Assembly: GCA_963767645.1 (NCBI GenBank)
Contig: CAVYEW010000005.1
Location: forward strand, 1-64,000
Reading direction: 5' to 3'
Length of the DNA: 64,000 nucleotides
Source of the DNA: DATFDN01 sp963767645
GTDB lineage: Bacteria > Pseudomonadota > Alphaproteobacteria > Acetobacterales > Acetobacteraceae
Positions 49,725-58,076 of this stretch are shown piece by piece. Position 1 is the stretch's first letter. Each line of letters begins with the position of its first letter. The notes beneath the pieces are model-generated. The model was not told the DNA's origin, ran no database searches, and saw only the letters and a program-made list of their open reading frames with translations. The position numbers and the translations under genes are program-made.

Positions 49725-50954
49725 TCAGGCGCTGATTACCGGGAAGTTGCACTTCGGGTTCAGCGGATGCAGCGCCTGCGCCGCGGGGGTGGTCGAGACA
49801 TGCGTGAACAGATCCCACCCGCCCGGCTTGGACGGCTTCTTCACCTGCCAGAGAAAAGCCGGGAACTCGCCTCGCCCATCCGCGCGGATGCGGCCCTGGC
49901 CGAAGGCGTCGTCATCGGTGGGGATGCCCTTCATGCGCGCCACCGTATCCTTCCCGCTCTTCTTGGCCTCCGCCGGGCCCATAGCCGCCGCCGTCTTCAG
50001 GTAGTGCAGCGTCATCGAGTAATTGCTGGCGTGCGCCTGGTTCGGATAGGCCTTGTTCACCATCTTCGGCAGCACGCGCTGGGTGAACGCCCGGGTTCGA
50101 TCGTTGAAGTCCCAATAGAACGACGTTGTCACGTTCAGGCCCGCGGCGAGGTCGGGACCGAGGGCGTGAATATCGGTAATGAAGATCAGCAGCGGCGCGA
50201 TCTTCATCGACTGGTTCAGCCCGAACTCGTGCGCCTGCTTGATGCTGTTCACCGTGTCGGCGCCGGCATTCGCCAGCCCCAGCACCTGTGCGCCCGAGGC
50301 CTGAGCCTGCTGAAGATAGGATGAAAAATCAGTGGTATCGGGGAACGGGTAGCGCACCGCCCCCTTCACGGTGCCGCCCGCCTGCTTCACCACCGCGGCG
50401 GTCTGCTCTTCAAGGACATGGCCGAACACGTAATCGGCGGTGAGGAAGTACCAGCTCTTGCCGCCCGCCTTGACCATGGCGCCGCCATTGGATTGCGCCA
50501 GCATGTAGGTGTCGAAGCTCCACACGATGGTATTGGGGCTGCACTGGCTATCGGTCAGGTCCGTCGATGTGGCGGACCCGTTGAGCATGATCTTGTTCTT
50601 TTCCTTGGCAATCTGCGCGACCGCGAGCGCCACCGAGGAGGTCGGCACGTCGATGATCGCGTCCACCCCCTGGTCGAACCACTGCCGGGCGAGGGAGGCG
50701 GCGACATCCGGCTTGTTCTGGTGGTCCGCCTGGAGCACCTGCACCTCGAAGCCCTTCCCCGTGGGATCGAACTCGGTCACTGCCTGGCGCGTGCATACGA
50801 CGGAATTGGGCCCGGTCGTGTCGCGGTAGGTACCACCGAGATCGGTCAGCACGCCGAGCTTGATGACCGGCTTGGCCTGCGCGCGGGCGCGGGCGATCGG
50901 CGCCGCGGTCAGCGCGGCGGCTCCGGCGAGGGCTCCGCGACGGGTAAGCTGCAT
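49725..50954 (-). CDS. ABC transporter substrate-binding protein, LivK-like family, orphan copy 2
   Basis: 409 residues. Tat-type signal MQLTRRGALAGAAALTAAPI. Same layout as the gene at 32699: IKLGVLTDLGGTYRDTTGPN, IDVPTSSVALAVAQIAKEKN, SPNTIVWSFDTYMLAQSNGG, GIPTDDDAFGQGRIRADGRG. No permease or ATPase gene beside it. Such lone binding proteins are numerous in Acetobacteraceae and Burkholderiales-like genomes and must use a transporter encoded elsewhere. Confidence 0.9.
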   Translation of the reverse strand: MQLTRRGALAGAAALTAAPIARARAQAKPVIKLGVLTDLGGTYRDTTGPNSVVCTRQAVTEFDPTGKGFEVQVLQADHQNKPDVAASLARQWFDQGVDAIIDVPTSSVALAVAQIAKEKNKIMLNGSATSTDLTDSQCSPNTIVWSFDTYMLAQSNGGAMVKAGGKSWYFLTADYVFGHVLEEQTAAVVKQAGGTVKGAVRYPFPDTTDFSSYLQQAQASGAQVLGLANAGADTVNSIKQAHEFGLNQSMKIAPLLIFITDIHALGPDLAAGLNVTTSFYWDFNDRTRAFTQRVLPKMVNKAYPNQAHASNYSMTLHYLKTAAAMGPAEAKKSGKDTVARMKGIPTDDDAFGQGRIRADGRGEFPAFLWQVKKPSKPGGWDLFTHVSTTPAAQALHPLNPKCNFPVISA

Positions 50955-51016
50955 GGACTGCCTCCAGACGGGTTTTGCTTGAGAACAAGTGTAGTGGCCC
51001 GATCGCGAGGCAGGCG

Positions 51017-53242
51017 TCAACCAGGGGGCGGGCCGAAGCGCCCGGCTTTCGGGAACCCGGATGGCGGCACCCGTCCCGCCTGGCCGCGGTCGCCGATCCA
51101 GTCACCGAGGTTGGTCTCGGTGCGGGTGCGCTCACCGCTACGCCAGCTCAGCCCGTCGGCGAGACGGAAGACGCGGGCATCGGCCAGGCCGCCCTCCTTG
51201 TAGCGTTGCAGGATCACGCCCGAGCCGCGCGGCATCTCCGGCACCTGGTCGAGCGGAAATACCAGCAGTTTGCGGTTCTCGCCCACCACCGCGACATGGT
51301 CGCCCTCGGCCGGGACGCAGAGTGCCGCTTCCTCGTCGGGACGCAGGTTCAAGACCTGTTTGCCGGCGCGGCGTTCGCCGAGCAATTCGCCCGACGGCAC
51401 GACGAATCCCCGCCCGGCGTTGGAGGCGACGAGATAGCGCGCGCCCTCGGCGGGCACGAACAGCGCGAGCGTGTCGGCATCGTTGCCGAGATCGGCGAGG
51501 ATGCGCACCGGCTGTCCGTCGCCGCGCCCGCGGGGTATGTCGCCGGCCTTCAGGGTATAGGCGCGGCCGTTCGTGGCGAAAAGGCAGAGCCGGTCGGTGG
51601 TCTGGCACGCCGCCAGCATCTTGAGCCGGTCGCCCTCCTTGAAGCGCAGCTCGGCCGGATCGGCGACACCGCCCTTCACCGCACGCACCCAGCCCTTTTC
51701 CGATAGGATGACGGTAATCGGCTCGCGTTCGACGAAGGCCTCGGTGTTGACCTCGACCGCCGCCGGCGGGGCGCCGATCTCGGTGCGCCGCGCGCCCAGC
51801 TTGCCGTCGCCGAACTGCTTGCGGGTCTGCTCCAGCTCGCCGGCGATGCGGTCCCAGCGCAGGCGCTCGCTGCCGAGCAGGGCCTGGAGCTTCTTGCGCT
51901 CCCGCGAGAGAGCGGCGTGCTCCTTGCGAAGCTCCATCTCCTCAAGCTTGCGCAGGCTGCGCAGGCGCATGTTCAGGATCGCCTCGGCCTGGAGGTCGGT
52001 CAGCTCGAAACGCTTCCTCAGCCGCGGCTTGGGCTGGTCCTCCTCGCGGATGATGCGGATCACCTCGTCGAGGTTCAGGTAGACGATTAGGTAGCCGTCC
52101 AGCACCTCCAGCCGCCGCTCGATCGCAGAGAGCCGGTGGCGGGAGCGGCGCAGCAGCACCTCGTGGCGATGATCGAGGAAGGCGCGCAGCACGTCACGCA
52201 GGCTCATCACCCGCGGCGTGCGCGTCGCGTCCAGCACGTTCATGTTGAGCGGAAAGCGCGACTCCAGGGCAGTGGCGCGGAACAGCGTCTCCATCAGCAC
52301 GCCCGGCTCGATCCCTCGCGTGCGCGGCTCCAGCACGAGGCGCACTATGTCGGTGCTCTCGTCGCGCACATCGCCTAGCAGCGGCAGCTTCTTCTCCTCG
52401 ATGAGCTGCGCGATCTGCTCGATCAGCCGGGCCTTCTGCACCTGGTAGGGGATCTCGGACACGACGATCTGCCAGGCGCCGTACTTGCCGCGCTCCACCT
52501 CCCAGCGGGCGCGCACGCGGAAGCCGCCGCGCCCGGTTTCGTAGGCGGCGAGGATCGCCGCCTTGTCCTCGACCAGCACGCCCCCGGTGGGGAAGTCGGG
52601 ACCGGGCATCAGGCGCACCAGGTCGGATACGGTCGCCTCGGGGTTGCGGATCAGGTGCATGGCGGCGGCGCACGCCTCCCCCGCGTTGTGCGGGGGGATC
52701 GAGGTCGCCATGCCGACCGCGATCCCGGCGGCGCCGTTGGCGAGCAGGTTCGGGAAGGCGCCGGGCAGCACGACCGGCTCGTGCTCCTCCCCGTCATAGG
52801 TGGGGCGGAGATCGACCGCGTCCTCGTCGATGCCGGCGAGCATCGCCTGCGCGATCTCGGTCAGCCGCGCCTCGGTGTAGCGCATCGCGGCCGGGTTATC
52901 GCCGTCGATATTGCCGAAATTGCCCTGGCCCTCGATCAGCGGGTAGCGGACGGCGAAGTCCTGGGCGAGCCGGACCAGCGCCTCGTACACCGCCACGTCG
53001 CCGTGCGGGTGGAACTTGCCGATCACGTCGCCCACGACGCGCGCGCATTTCTTGAAGCCGGCGGCGGGGTCGAGGCGCAGCAGGTGCATGGCGTAGATCA
53101 GCCGCCGATGCACCGGCTTGAGCCCGTCGCGTACGTCCGGCAGCGAGCGCGACATGATGGTGGATAGCGCATAGGCGAGATACCGCTCCGAGAGCGCGTC
53201 GGCGAGACGGGTGTCCTCGATGCGGCCGATGTCATCCGGCAT
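51017..53242 (-). CDS. parC: DNA topoisomerase IV subunit A
   Basis: 741 residues. Cuts and rejoins DNA to decatenate chromosomes, with ParE. Features: ERYLAYALSTIMSRSLPDVR, DGLKPVHRRLIYAMHLLRL, the catalytic Tyr in NPAAMRYTEARLTEIA, GKFHPHGDVAVYEALVRLAQ, and a C-terminal beta-pinwheel with fewer blades than GyrA (no GyrA box seen). Its start overlaps the recO end by 11 bp. parE is not in the window. Confidence 0.93.
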   Translation of the reverse strand: MPDDIGRIEDTRLADALSERYLAYALSTIMSRSLPDVRDGLKPVHRRLIYAMHLLRLDPAAGFKKCARVVGDVIGKFHPHGDVAVYEALVRLAQDFAVRYPLIEGQGNFGNIDGDNPAAMRYTEARLTEIAQAMLAGIDEDAVDLRPTYDGEEHEPVVLPGAFPNLLANGAAGIAVGMATSIPPHNAGEACAAAMHLIRNPEATVSDLVRLMPGPDFPTGGVLVEDKAAILAAYETGRGGFRVRARWEVERGKYGAWQIVVSEIPYQVQKARLIEQIAQLIEEKKLPLLGDVRDESTDIVRLVLEPRTRGIEPGVLMETLFRATALESRFPLNMNVLDATRTPRVMSLRDVLRAFLDHRHEVLLRRSRHRLSAIERRLEVLDGYLIVYLNLDEVIRIIREEDQPKPRLRKRFELTDLQAEAILNMRLRSLRKLEEMELRKEHAALSRERKKLQALLGSERLRWDRIAGELEQTRKQFGDGKLGARRTEIGAPPAAVEVNTEAFVEREPITVILSEKGWVRAVKGGVADPAELRFKEGDRLKMLAACQTTDRLCLFATNGRAYTLKAGDIPRGRGDGQPVRILADLGNDADTLALFVPAEGARYLVASNAGRGFVVPSGELLGERRAGKQVLNLRPDEEAALCVPAEGDHVAVVGENRKLLVFPLDQVPEMPRGSGVILQRYKEGGLADARVFRLADGLSWRSGERTRTETNLGDWIGDRGQAGRVPPSGFPKAGRFGPPPG

Positions 53243-53972
53243 CCGGGGCCTCCAAGGCGGCGACGCGGTCATAGAGTATCTGCCGGGCCGAGGGCAGCGC
53301 CTTGTGGTGCGCACCGAACCCCTCCCGGGCGAGGAAGTGCCCGGTCAGGCGCAAGCCATCGCGCCAATCGGCCTGGGTCGCCTCGGCATCGGAGCGAAGC
53401 AGAAAGCCGGGGAGCCGAAGCAGATGGTCGCGCCAAGCCCCGGCGGCTACTTCCGTCACCGCCCGGCCGGTGCGCGGGGAGACATAGGCGAGCCCCTCGG
53501 TCGCGCCGCTGACGGCGCAGGACGAGAGATCGAGGCCGTAGCCCAGATCGGCCAGCAGCGCCGCCTCCCACCGTACCAGCTCGGCCAGCTGCGGCGTCCC
53601 TTGCGACAGGCCGGCGATCAGCCGGACCAGGCCCTGGAACACGCGCGGATGCGCCTCCCGCTCCGGCAAGGCCCCTGCGGCCACCGCGCAAGCCGCTGTC
53701 AGGGTCGCGAGCGCCAACGGGTCTTCCATCGCGAGCGCGGCCCCGGGATGGACCAGTTCGGCCGCGAAGCTGCCGAGCTGGTCGGCCAGCCGCGCCACCC
53801 AGCGCGCCTCCACGAGATTGCCGGGCTGCCACAGCGATGCCCGCCCGCGCGCCGCGCCGCCACGCGCGAGGCCGCGACACAGCCCGAGCGCCTCCGTCAG
53901 CACCCCGGCAACCAGATCGCCTTCTCCGTAGGGCCGCGCCTCCAAGACGACGGCCGGCGCCTGCCAATCCAT
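53232..53972 (-). CDS. recO: DNA repair protein RecO
   Basis: 246 residues. Loads RecA at gaps with RecR. N-terminal OB fold (WQAPAVVLEARPYGEGDLVA, GVLTEALGLCRGLARGGAAR), helical C-terminal part (ELVRWEAALLADLGYGLDLS) with CAVSG as a relic of the zinc site. Order recO-parC after era and rnc is normal for alphaproteobacteria, although the thioesterase gene interrupts it here. Confidence 0.9.
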   Translation of the reverse strand: MDWQAPAVVLEARPYGEGDLVAGVLTEALGLCRGLARGGAARGRASLWQPGNLVEARWVARLADQLGSFAAELVHPGAALAMEDPLALATLTAACAVAAGALPEREAHPRVFQGLVRLIAGLSQGTPQLAELVRWEAALLADLGYGLDLSSCAVSGATEGLAYVSPRTGRAVTEVAAGAWRDHLLRLPGFLLRSDAEATQADWRDGLRLTGHFLAREGFGAHHKALPSARQILYDRVAALEAPDAG

Positions 53973-54093
53973 AGAGGCGTGCTTACCGGGTGGTCAGGAC
54001 CAGGGGAAGCCGTGCGCCGCGGTTCCGGCCAGCGACCTTTACGAAGCCGTGTACGGCTCGTCTCCTTTTTGATTTTAGACTTAATTTCGATTA

Positions 54094-55104
54094 ATGTTTG
54101 AGAAATTTGGATGGACCGCGTTCATGTCCCACATATCGAGACGAGGTGCGCTCAATGCTCTGTTCGCCAGGGCATCGCGAAACTCGGAAAAGGTCATTGT
54201 CCCGATTAACGACAGCGCCTTTGAAACCGGCAATCCGCGCCCAGCATTCTATTGCGTTCATTCCTTGTCTGGCGCTGGCGGTACGGATTTCTACCACCTA
54301 GCCAAGCTTTTGCCGGAGCTGCGCTTCTATGGCATCCAGGCGCCTCCGAAGCAGGTGGCAGACGCGGCATTCGGTCATTCGGTTGAGGCGATTGCCGACT
54401 GCTACGCCGATGCGCTCAGCAGATTCCAGCCGAACGGCCCCTTCCTGCTCGGCGGGTGGTCAGCGGGTGCCATCATCGGGCTCGAAATTGCGCAGAACTT
54501 GCGTGCTCGCGGACGTGAGGTTGCTCTTTTCGCCGCGATTGACGCCGCACCTAAGAATACCGCGGCAGACTACCGCCCCTGGCACCCAGTCTACCTGCTG
54601 GAGGTGATCGGCAACCTGCCCGGCTGGCTGGTCAGCGGCAATCCGCTGCGGACAGAGGGCTTTCGTCCTTTGGTCCGCCGCATCTCCAAGAAGATCGCCG
54701 CCTTTGTAAGAATTGGCTCGGCAGACAAAGCGGACCAGTCGATCGGTCACGGCCACGCAGTCGAAGGCTTCATGGACCTTTCGCGGTATCCGGATGAGCA
54801 GAAGGCGTTCATGAAGCGGCTCTATAGCGCACTGCTCGGATATGCGCCCAAGACATACCCTGGCGATGTCGTGGCGTATGAGGCGCAGGTGAAGCCGCTG
54901 TTCCGGTTGCCCCAGGTAGGGCGCGTGTGGCGAAAGATCGCCCCGGCTGCGGAAATCGTGCGCCTCAAAGGAACGCACCTGAGCATCCTGCGCGAGAATG
55001 GCGTGGGTGTACTCGCGGAGGATCTGCAGCTGCGGGTTGCCCGGATTGCCTCCGGGCGCGACCTTGCCGATCCGACCTCCACGGCATTCGGTCAGGCAGC
55101 GTAG
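54094..55104 (+). CDS. Stand-alone thioesterase-domain protein (NRPS/PKS type II-like)
   Basis: 336 residues. Alpha/beta-hydrolase thioesterase: FYCVHSLSGAGGTDFYHLAK, nucleophile Ser123 in LLGGWSAGAIIGLEIA, and the late His in RLKGTHLSILRENG. Such domains release or edit acyl chains on carrier proteins; no synthase or carrier gene is here. Lower G+C (about 57% by eye), an AT-rich upstream region, and a position that breaks the usual era-recO order all suggest it came by transfer. Confidence 0.8.
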   Translation: MFEKFGWTAFMSHISRRGALNALFARASRNSEKVIVPINDSAFETGNPRPAFYCVHSLSGAGGTDFYHLAKLLPELRFYGIQAPPKQVADAAFGHSVEAIADCYADALSRFQPNGPFLLGGWSAGAIIGLEIAQNLRARGREVALFAAIDAAPKNTAADYRPWHPVYLLEVIGNLPGWLVSGNPLRTEGFRPLVRRISKKIAAFVRIGSADKADQSIGHGHAVEGFMDLSRYPDEQKAFMKRLYSALLGYAPKTYPGDVVAYEAQVKPLFRLPQVGRVWRKIAPAAEIVRLKGTHLSILRENGVGVLAEDLQLRVARIASGRDLADPTSTAFGQAA

Positions 55105-55135
55105 CGGATGGACCTCGTCCCACGCCAATGCCCGC

Positions 55136-56050
55136 CTATTCGGTGTCTTCCAATCCGATCGCCCGCAGCCGTGCCCGCTCCTCGTCCCATCCGGCCCGCT
55201 CCTTGACATTCAGGAACAGATGCACCGGCCGTTCCAGCGCGGCGGTCAGGGCGGCGCGGGCGCGGACGCCGATCTCGCGGATACGGTTGCCCTGGGCACC
55301 GATCAGGATCGCCTTGTGGCCGGGGCGGGAGACGTAGATCGTCACATCCACCCGCACGCTGCCGTCGGGGCGCTCCTGCCAGTTCTCCGGCTCGACGGTG
55401 GTGCCGTACGGCACTTCCTCGTGGGTTTGCAGGAACACCTGCTCGCGCACTATCTCAGCAGCGAGCAGCCGGTCGGGCAGGTCGGTCAGGTCGTCGGGGG
55501 GATAGAGGAACGGCCCTGGCGGCACGGCCGCTCCCAGCGCGTCCCTCAGCCGGTCGACACCGTCACCGGTCAGGGCGCTGACCATGAAGGTCTCCTCGAA
55601 CGCCGCGACCGCGGTGAGCGAGGCGGCAAGGGGCAGAAGACGCGGGGGCGCCACGAGGTCGATCTTGTTCAGCACCAACCAGCAGCGGCGCTTCGCGGCC
55701 GCGAGTTGCTCGGCGATGGCCCGCACCGCGTCGGTGGCCCCGGTCCGCGCATCGATCAGCAGCAGCGCCAGATCGGCATCGCGCGCGCCGGTCCAGGCGG
55801 CGGCCACCATCGCCCGGTCCAGCCGCCGGCGCGGCCGGAAGATGCCCGGCGTGTCGACCAGCAGCACCTGGCTGTCGCCGTGCATCAGAATGCCGAGCAC
55901 GCGAAACCGCGTCGTCTGCGCCTTCGGCGTGACGATGGAGAGCTTGGCCCCGGTCAGGCGGTTGAGCAGCGTGGACTTGCCGGCATTGGGCGTGCCCAGG
56001 ATCGCGACGAAGCCGCAGCGTGTGCCGGTCGCGGTTCCGGCGCCGCTCAT
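55136..56050 (-). CDS. era: GTPase Era
   Basis: 304 residues. Small-subunit ribosome assembly GTPase. G1 GTPNAGKSTLLNRL, G2 QTTRFRVLG, G3 DTPGI, G4 LNKIDL, and a KH domain (RPGHKAILIGAQGNRIREIG) that binds 16S rRNA near the 3' end. ATG overlaps the rnc stop (ATGA). Full length. Confidence 0.95.
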   Translation of the reverse strand: MSGAGTATGTRCGFVAILGTPNAGKSTLLNRLTGAKLSIVTPKAQTTRFRVLGILMHGDSQVLLVDTPGIFRPRRRLDRAMVAAAWTGARDADLALLLIDARTGATDAVRAIAEQLAAAKRRCWLVLNKIDLVAPPRLLPLAASLTAVAAFEETFMVSALTGDGVDRLRDALGAAVPPGPFLYPPDDLTDLPDRLLAAEIVREQVFLQTHEEVPYGTTVEPENWQERPDGSVRVDVTIYVSRPGHKAILIGAQGNRIREIGVRARAALTAALERPVHLFLNVKERAGWDEERARLRAIGLEDTE

Positions 56051-56724
56051 TGCGCGAATTGCCGCAGCAGGTCCTCGGCGGCGATCTGCTCGGCGGCCCG
56101 CTTGCTTCCGGCGCTGCCGGTACCGCTCTGCCCGCCGGCGCTGACGCTGACCGTGAAGGCCGGCGCGTGCGGCGGGCCGGAGCGTGAGACGATGCTGTAG
56201 CGCGGCAGCTCCCAGCCTCGCCCGAGCGCCCATTCCTGCAATGCCGTCTTGGCATCCTTGGGCGGTATCGTCAGCGCGTCCATCGCCGTATGCCATGCCC
56301 GGCGCACGAAGGCGCGCGCCGGCTGCAGCCCGGCGTCGAGATATAGCGCACCCAGCGCCGCCTCCAGGGCGTCGGCCAGGACCGTGGCGCGCTTCTTCAC
56401 CCCGGCCCGCGCCTCTCCTGGGGAGACCGCCAGCACCGCCTCGATCCCGACCGCCTCGGCCACGCCGGCAAGCACAGGCTGGGAGACGAGATGGGCAAGG
56501 CGCCGACCGAGGGCGCCCTCCGGCTCCGCCGGATATCGCTCCACCAGCCACTCGGCAATCAGCAGGCCGAGCACCCGGTCGCCCATGAACTCCATCCGCT
56601 CGTTCGATGCTGTGGCACGCCGGCCGCGCGTGGAGACGGCGGCGGAGCGATGGGTCAATGCCTCGCGCAGCAGTTCCGGGCGGGCAAAGCGGTGGCCGAG
56701 GAGTTCCTCGATGGAGTCCGTCAC
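56047..56724 (-). CDS. rnc: Ribonuclease III
   Basis: 225 residues. Double-stranded-RNA endonuclease for rRNA and regulatory RNA. Signature NERMEFMGDRVLGLLIAEWL, second metal site in VLADALEAALGALYLDAG, then a dsRNA-binding domain (DAKTALQEWALGRGWELPRY to the end). Encoded between lepB and era as in most alphaproteobacteria. Confidence 0.95.
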   Translation of the reverse strand: MTDSIEELLGHRFARPELLREALTHRSAAVSTRGRRATASNERMEFMGDRVLGLLIAEWLVERYPAEPEGALGRRLAHLVSQPVLAGVAEAVGIEAVLAVSPGEARAGVKKRATVLADALEAALGALYLDAGLQPARAFVRRAWHTAMDALTIPPKDAKTALQEWALGRGWELPRYSIVSRSGPPHAPAFTVSVSAGGQSGTGSAGSKRAAEQIAAEDLLRQFAQ

Positions 56725-56743
56725 GCCGGCCGACCGCCGATCC

Positions 56744-57487
56744 TCAAGGGATGATGTCCCCGATCCGGCCCCAGCGGACCTCGAACGGCCACATCCACAC
56801 CTCCCACCAGGGCGCGCGGGCGTCGATGGAGAAGAAGATCACCTCCGCGCGCCCGACCAGGTTCTCGAGCGGCACGAAGCCCCAGAAGCGGCTGTCGGCG
56901 CTGTTGTCGCGGTTGTCGCCCATCACGAACACGGTGCCCGGCGGCACGGTATAGACCGGGGTGTTGTTGGCTTCGCCCATCTCGGTCGTCTTGAGAATGT
57001 CGTGGCGGACGCCGCCGGGCAGATCCTCCTGGTAGCGGCGCAGCATCTGCTCGACGCCCTCGTCGTCCACCTCGTAGTCGCCCTCCGGCCGGCGCGGCAC
57101 CTCCTTGCCGTTGATGTATAGCTGCCCGTCGATGACCTGCACGCTGTCGCCGGGCAGGCCGATCACCCGCTTGATGTAGTCGACCGAGGTGTCCCGCGGA
57201 TACTTGAAGACGACCACGTCGCCGCGCCGGGGAACCGAGCCGAGGATACGGCCCGAGAACAGATCGGGTGCGAACGGCAGCGAGTAATGGGAGTAGCCGT
57301 AGCTGTATTTCTCGACGAACAGATAGTCCCCGATCAGCAAGGTCGGGATCATGCTGCCGGACGGGATGTTGAACGGCTCGAACAGAAAGGTTCGGATCAC
57401 CACCGCGATCAGCCCCGCGTAGACGATCGTCTTGACGTTGTCGAGCAAGCCGCTCGACTTCCGTCTGGCTTTAGTGGTGGACGTCAT
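56744..57487 (-). CDS. lepB: Signal peptidase I
   Basis: 247 residues from ATG 57487. Removes signal peptides at the inner membrane. Catalytic Ser45 (NIPSGSMIPTLLIGDYLFVE) and general-base Lys106 (DYIKRVIGLPGDSVQVI), box E GDNRDNSADSRFWGFVP. One N-terminal TM helix. A farther start at 57547 would add 20 residues and is less typical. Confidence 0.94.
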   Translation of the reverse strand: MTSTTKARRKSSGLLDNVKTIVYAGLIAVVIRTFLFEPFNIPSGSMIPTLLIGDYLFVEKYSYGYSHYSLPFAPDLFSGRILGSVPRRGDVVVFKYPRDTSVDYIKRVIGLPGDSVQVIDGQLYINGKEVPRRPEGDYEVDDEGVEQMLRRYQEDLPGGVRHDILKTTEMGEANNTPVYTVPPGTVFVMGDNRDNSADSRFWGFVPLENLVGRAEVIFFSIDARAPWWEVWMWPFEVRWGRIGDIIP

Positions 57488-57563
57488 GCGGCGGAATGGT
57501 CCGATCAAGATGGGGCGGATCAAGCCCATGCCCTTGGGCGCTGTCAAGAAACCCGCAGCATGC

Positions 57564-57971
57564 TCACCGCGCGGGCAGCGCCGAGATCAGCACCTGGGCA
57601 TAGGCGTAAGGGTATTCGTCGGTCATGGTCAGCGACACCACGGGCTGCATCCCCGGCGGGGTGATCGCGGCGAGCCGGGCGGCGGCACCGCCGGTCAGGC
57701 GCAGGGTCGGCTGACCAGAGGGAAGGTTCACCACGCCGAGATCGGAGAAGAACACACCCTGGCTGAAGCCGGTCCCCAATGCCTTGGCGGCCGCTTCCTT
57801 GGCGGCGAAGCGCTTGGCGAAGGTGCCTGCCCGGATGCGCTCGGTCCGGCGCGCGGCCTTGGCCCGCTCGGTCTCTGTGAACACGCGAGCCAGGAAGCGC
57901 TCACCATGCCGCGCGATGGCCGCCTCGATCCGGCGGATGTCGCAGATGTCGCTGCCGAGGCCGAGGATCAT
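57564..57971 (-). CDS. acpS: Holo-[acyl-carrier-protein] synthase
   Basis: 135 residues. Transfers phosphopantetheine from CoA to ACP. Metal-binding Asp in GLGSDICDIRRIE and the Glu in FAKRFAAKEAAAKALGTGF. Usually pdxJ lies next to it in alphaproteobacteria; here pdxJ is absent and a dispersed palindrome fills the gap upstream towards rsh. Confidence 0.94.
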   Translation of the reverse strand: MILGLGSDICDIRRIEAAIARHGERFLARVFTETERAKAARRTERIRAGTFAKRFAAKEAAAKALGTGFSQGVFFSDLGVVNLPSGQPTLRLTGGAAARLAAITPPGMQPVVSLTMTDEYPYAYAQVLISALPAR

Positions 57972-57978
57972 CTTGAAT

Positions 57979-58067
57979 GACCCCTCCCCCCGGCCCCCTC
58001 CCGCAAGGGGAGGGGAAGGATCAGACCTGAGCCCCCTCCCCTTGCGGGAGGGGGTTGGGGGAGGGCT
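57979..58067. repeat. C/G-rich dispersed palindrome, copy E
   Basis: CCCCTCCCCCCGGCCCCCTC, CCGCAAGGGGAGGGG, centre, CCCCTCCCCTTGCGGGAGGG, GGTTGGGGGAGGG. Occupies almost all of the space between rsh and acpS (same strand), at the place where pdxJ is often found. Confidence 0.85.
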
Positions 58068-58076
58068 CCGCGGTCG

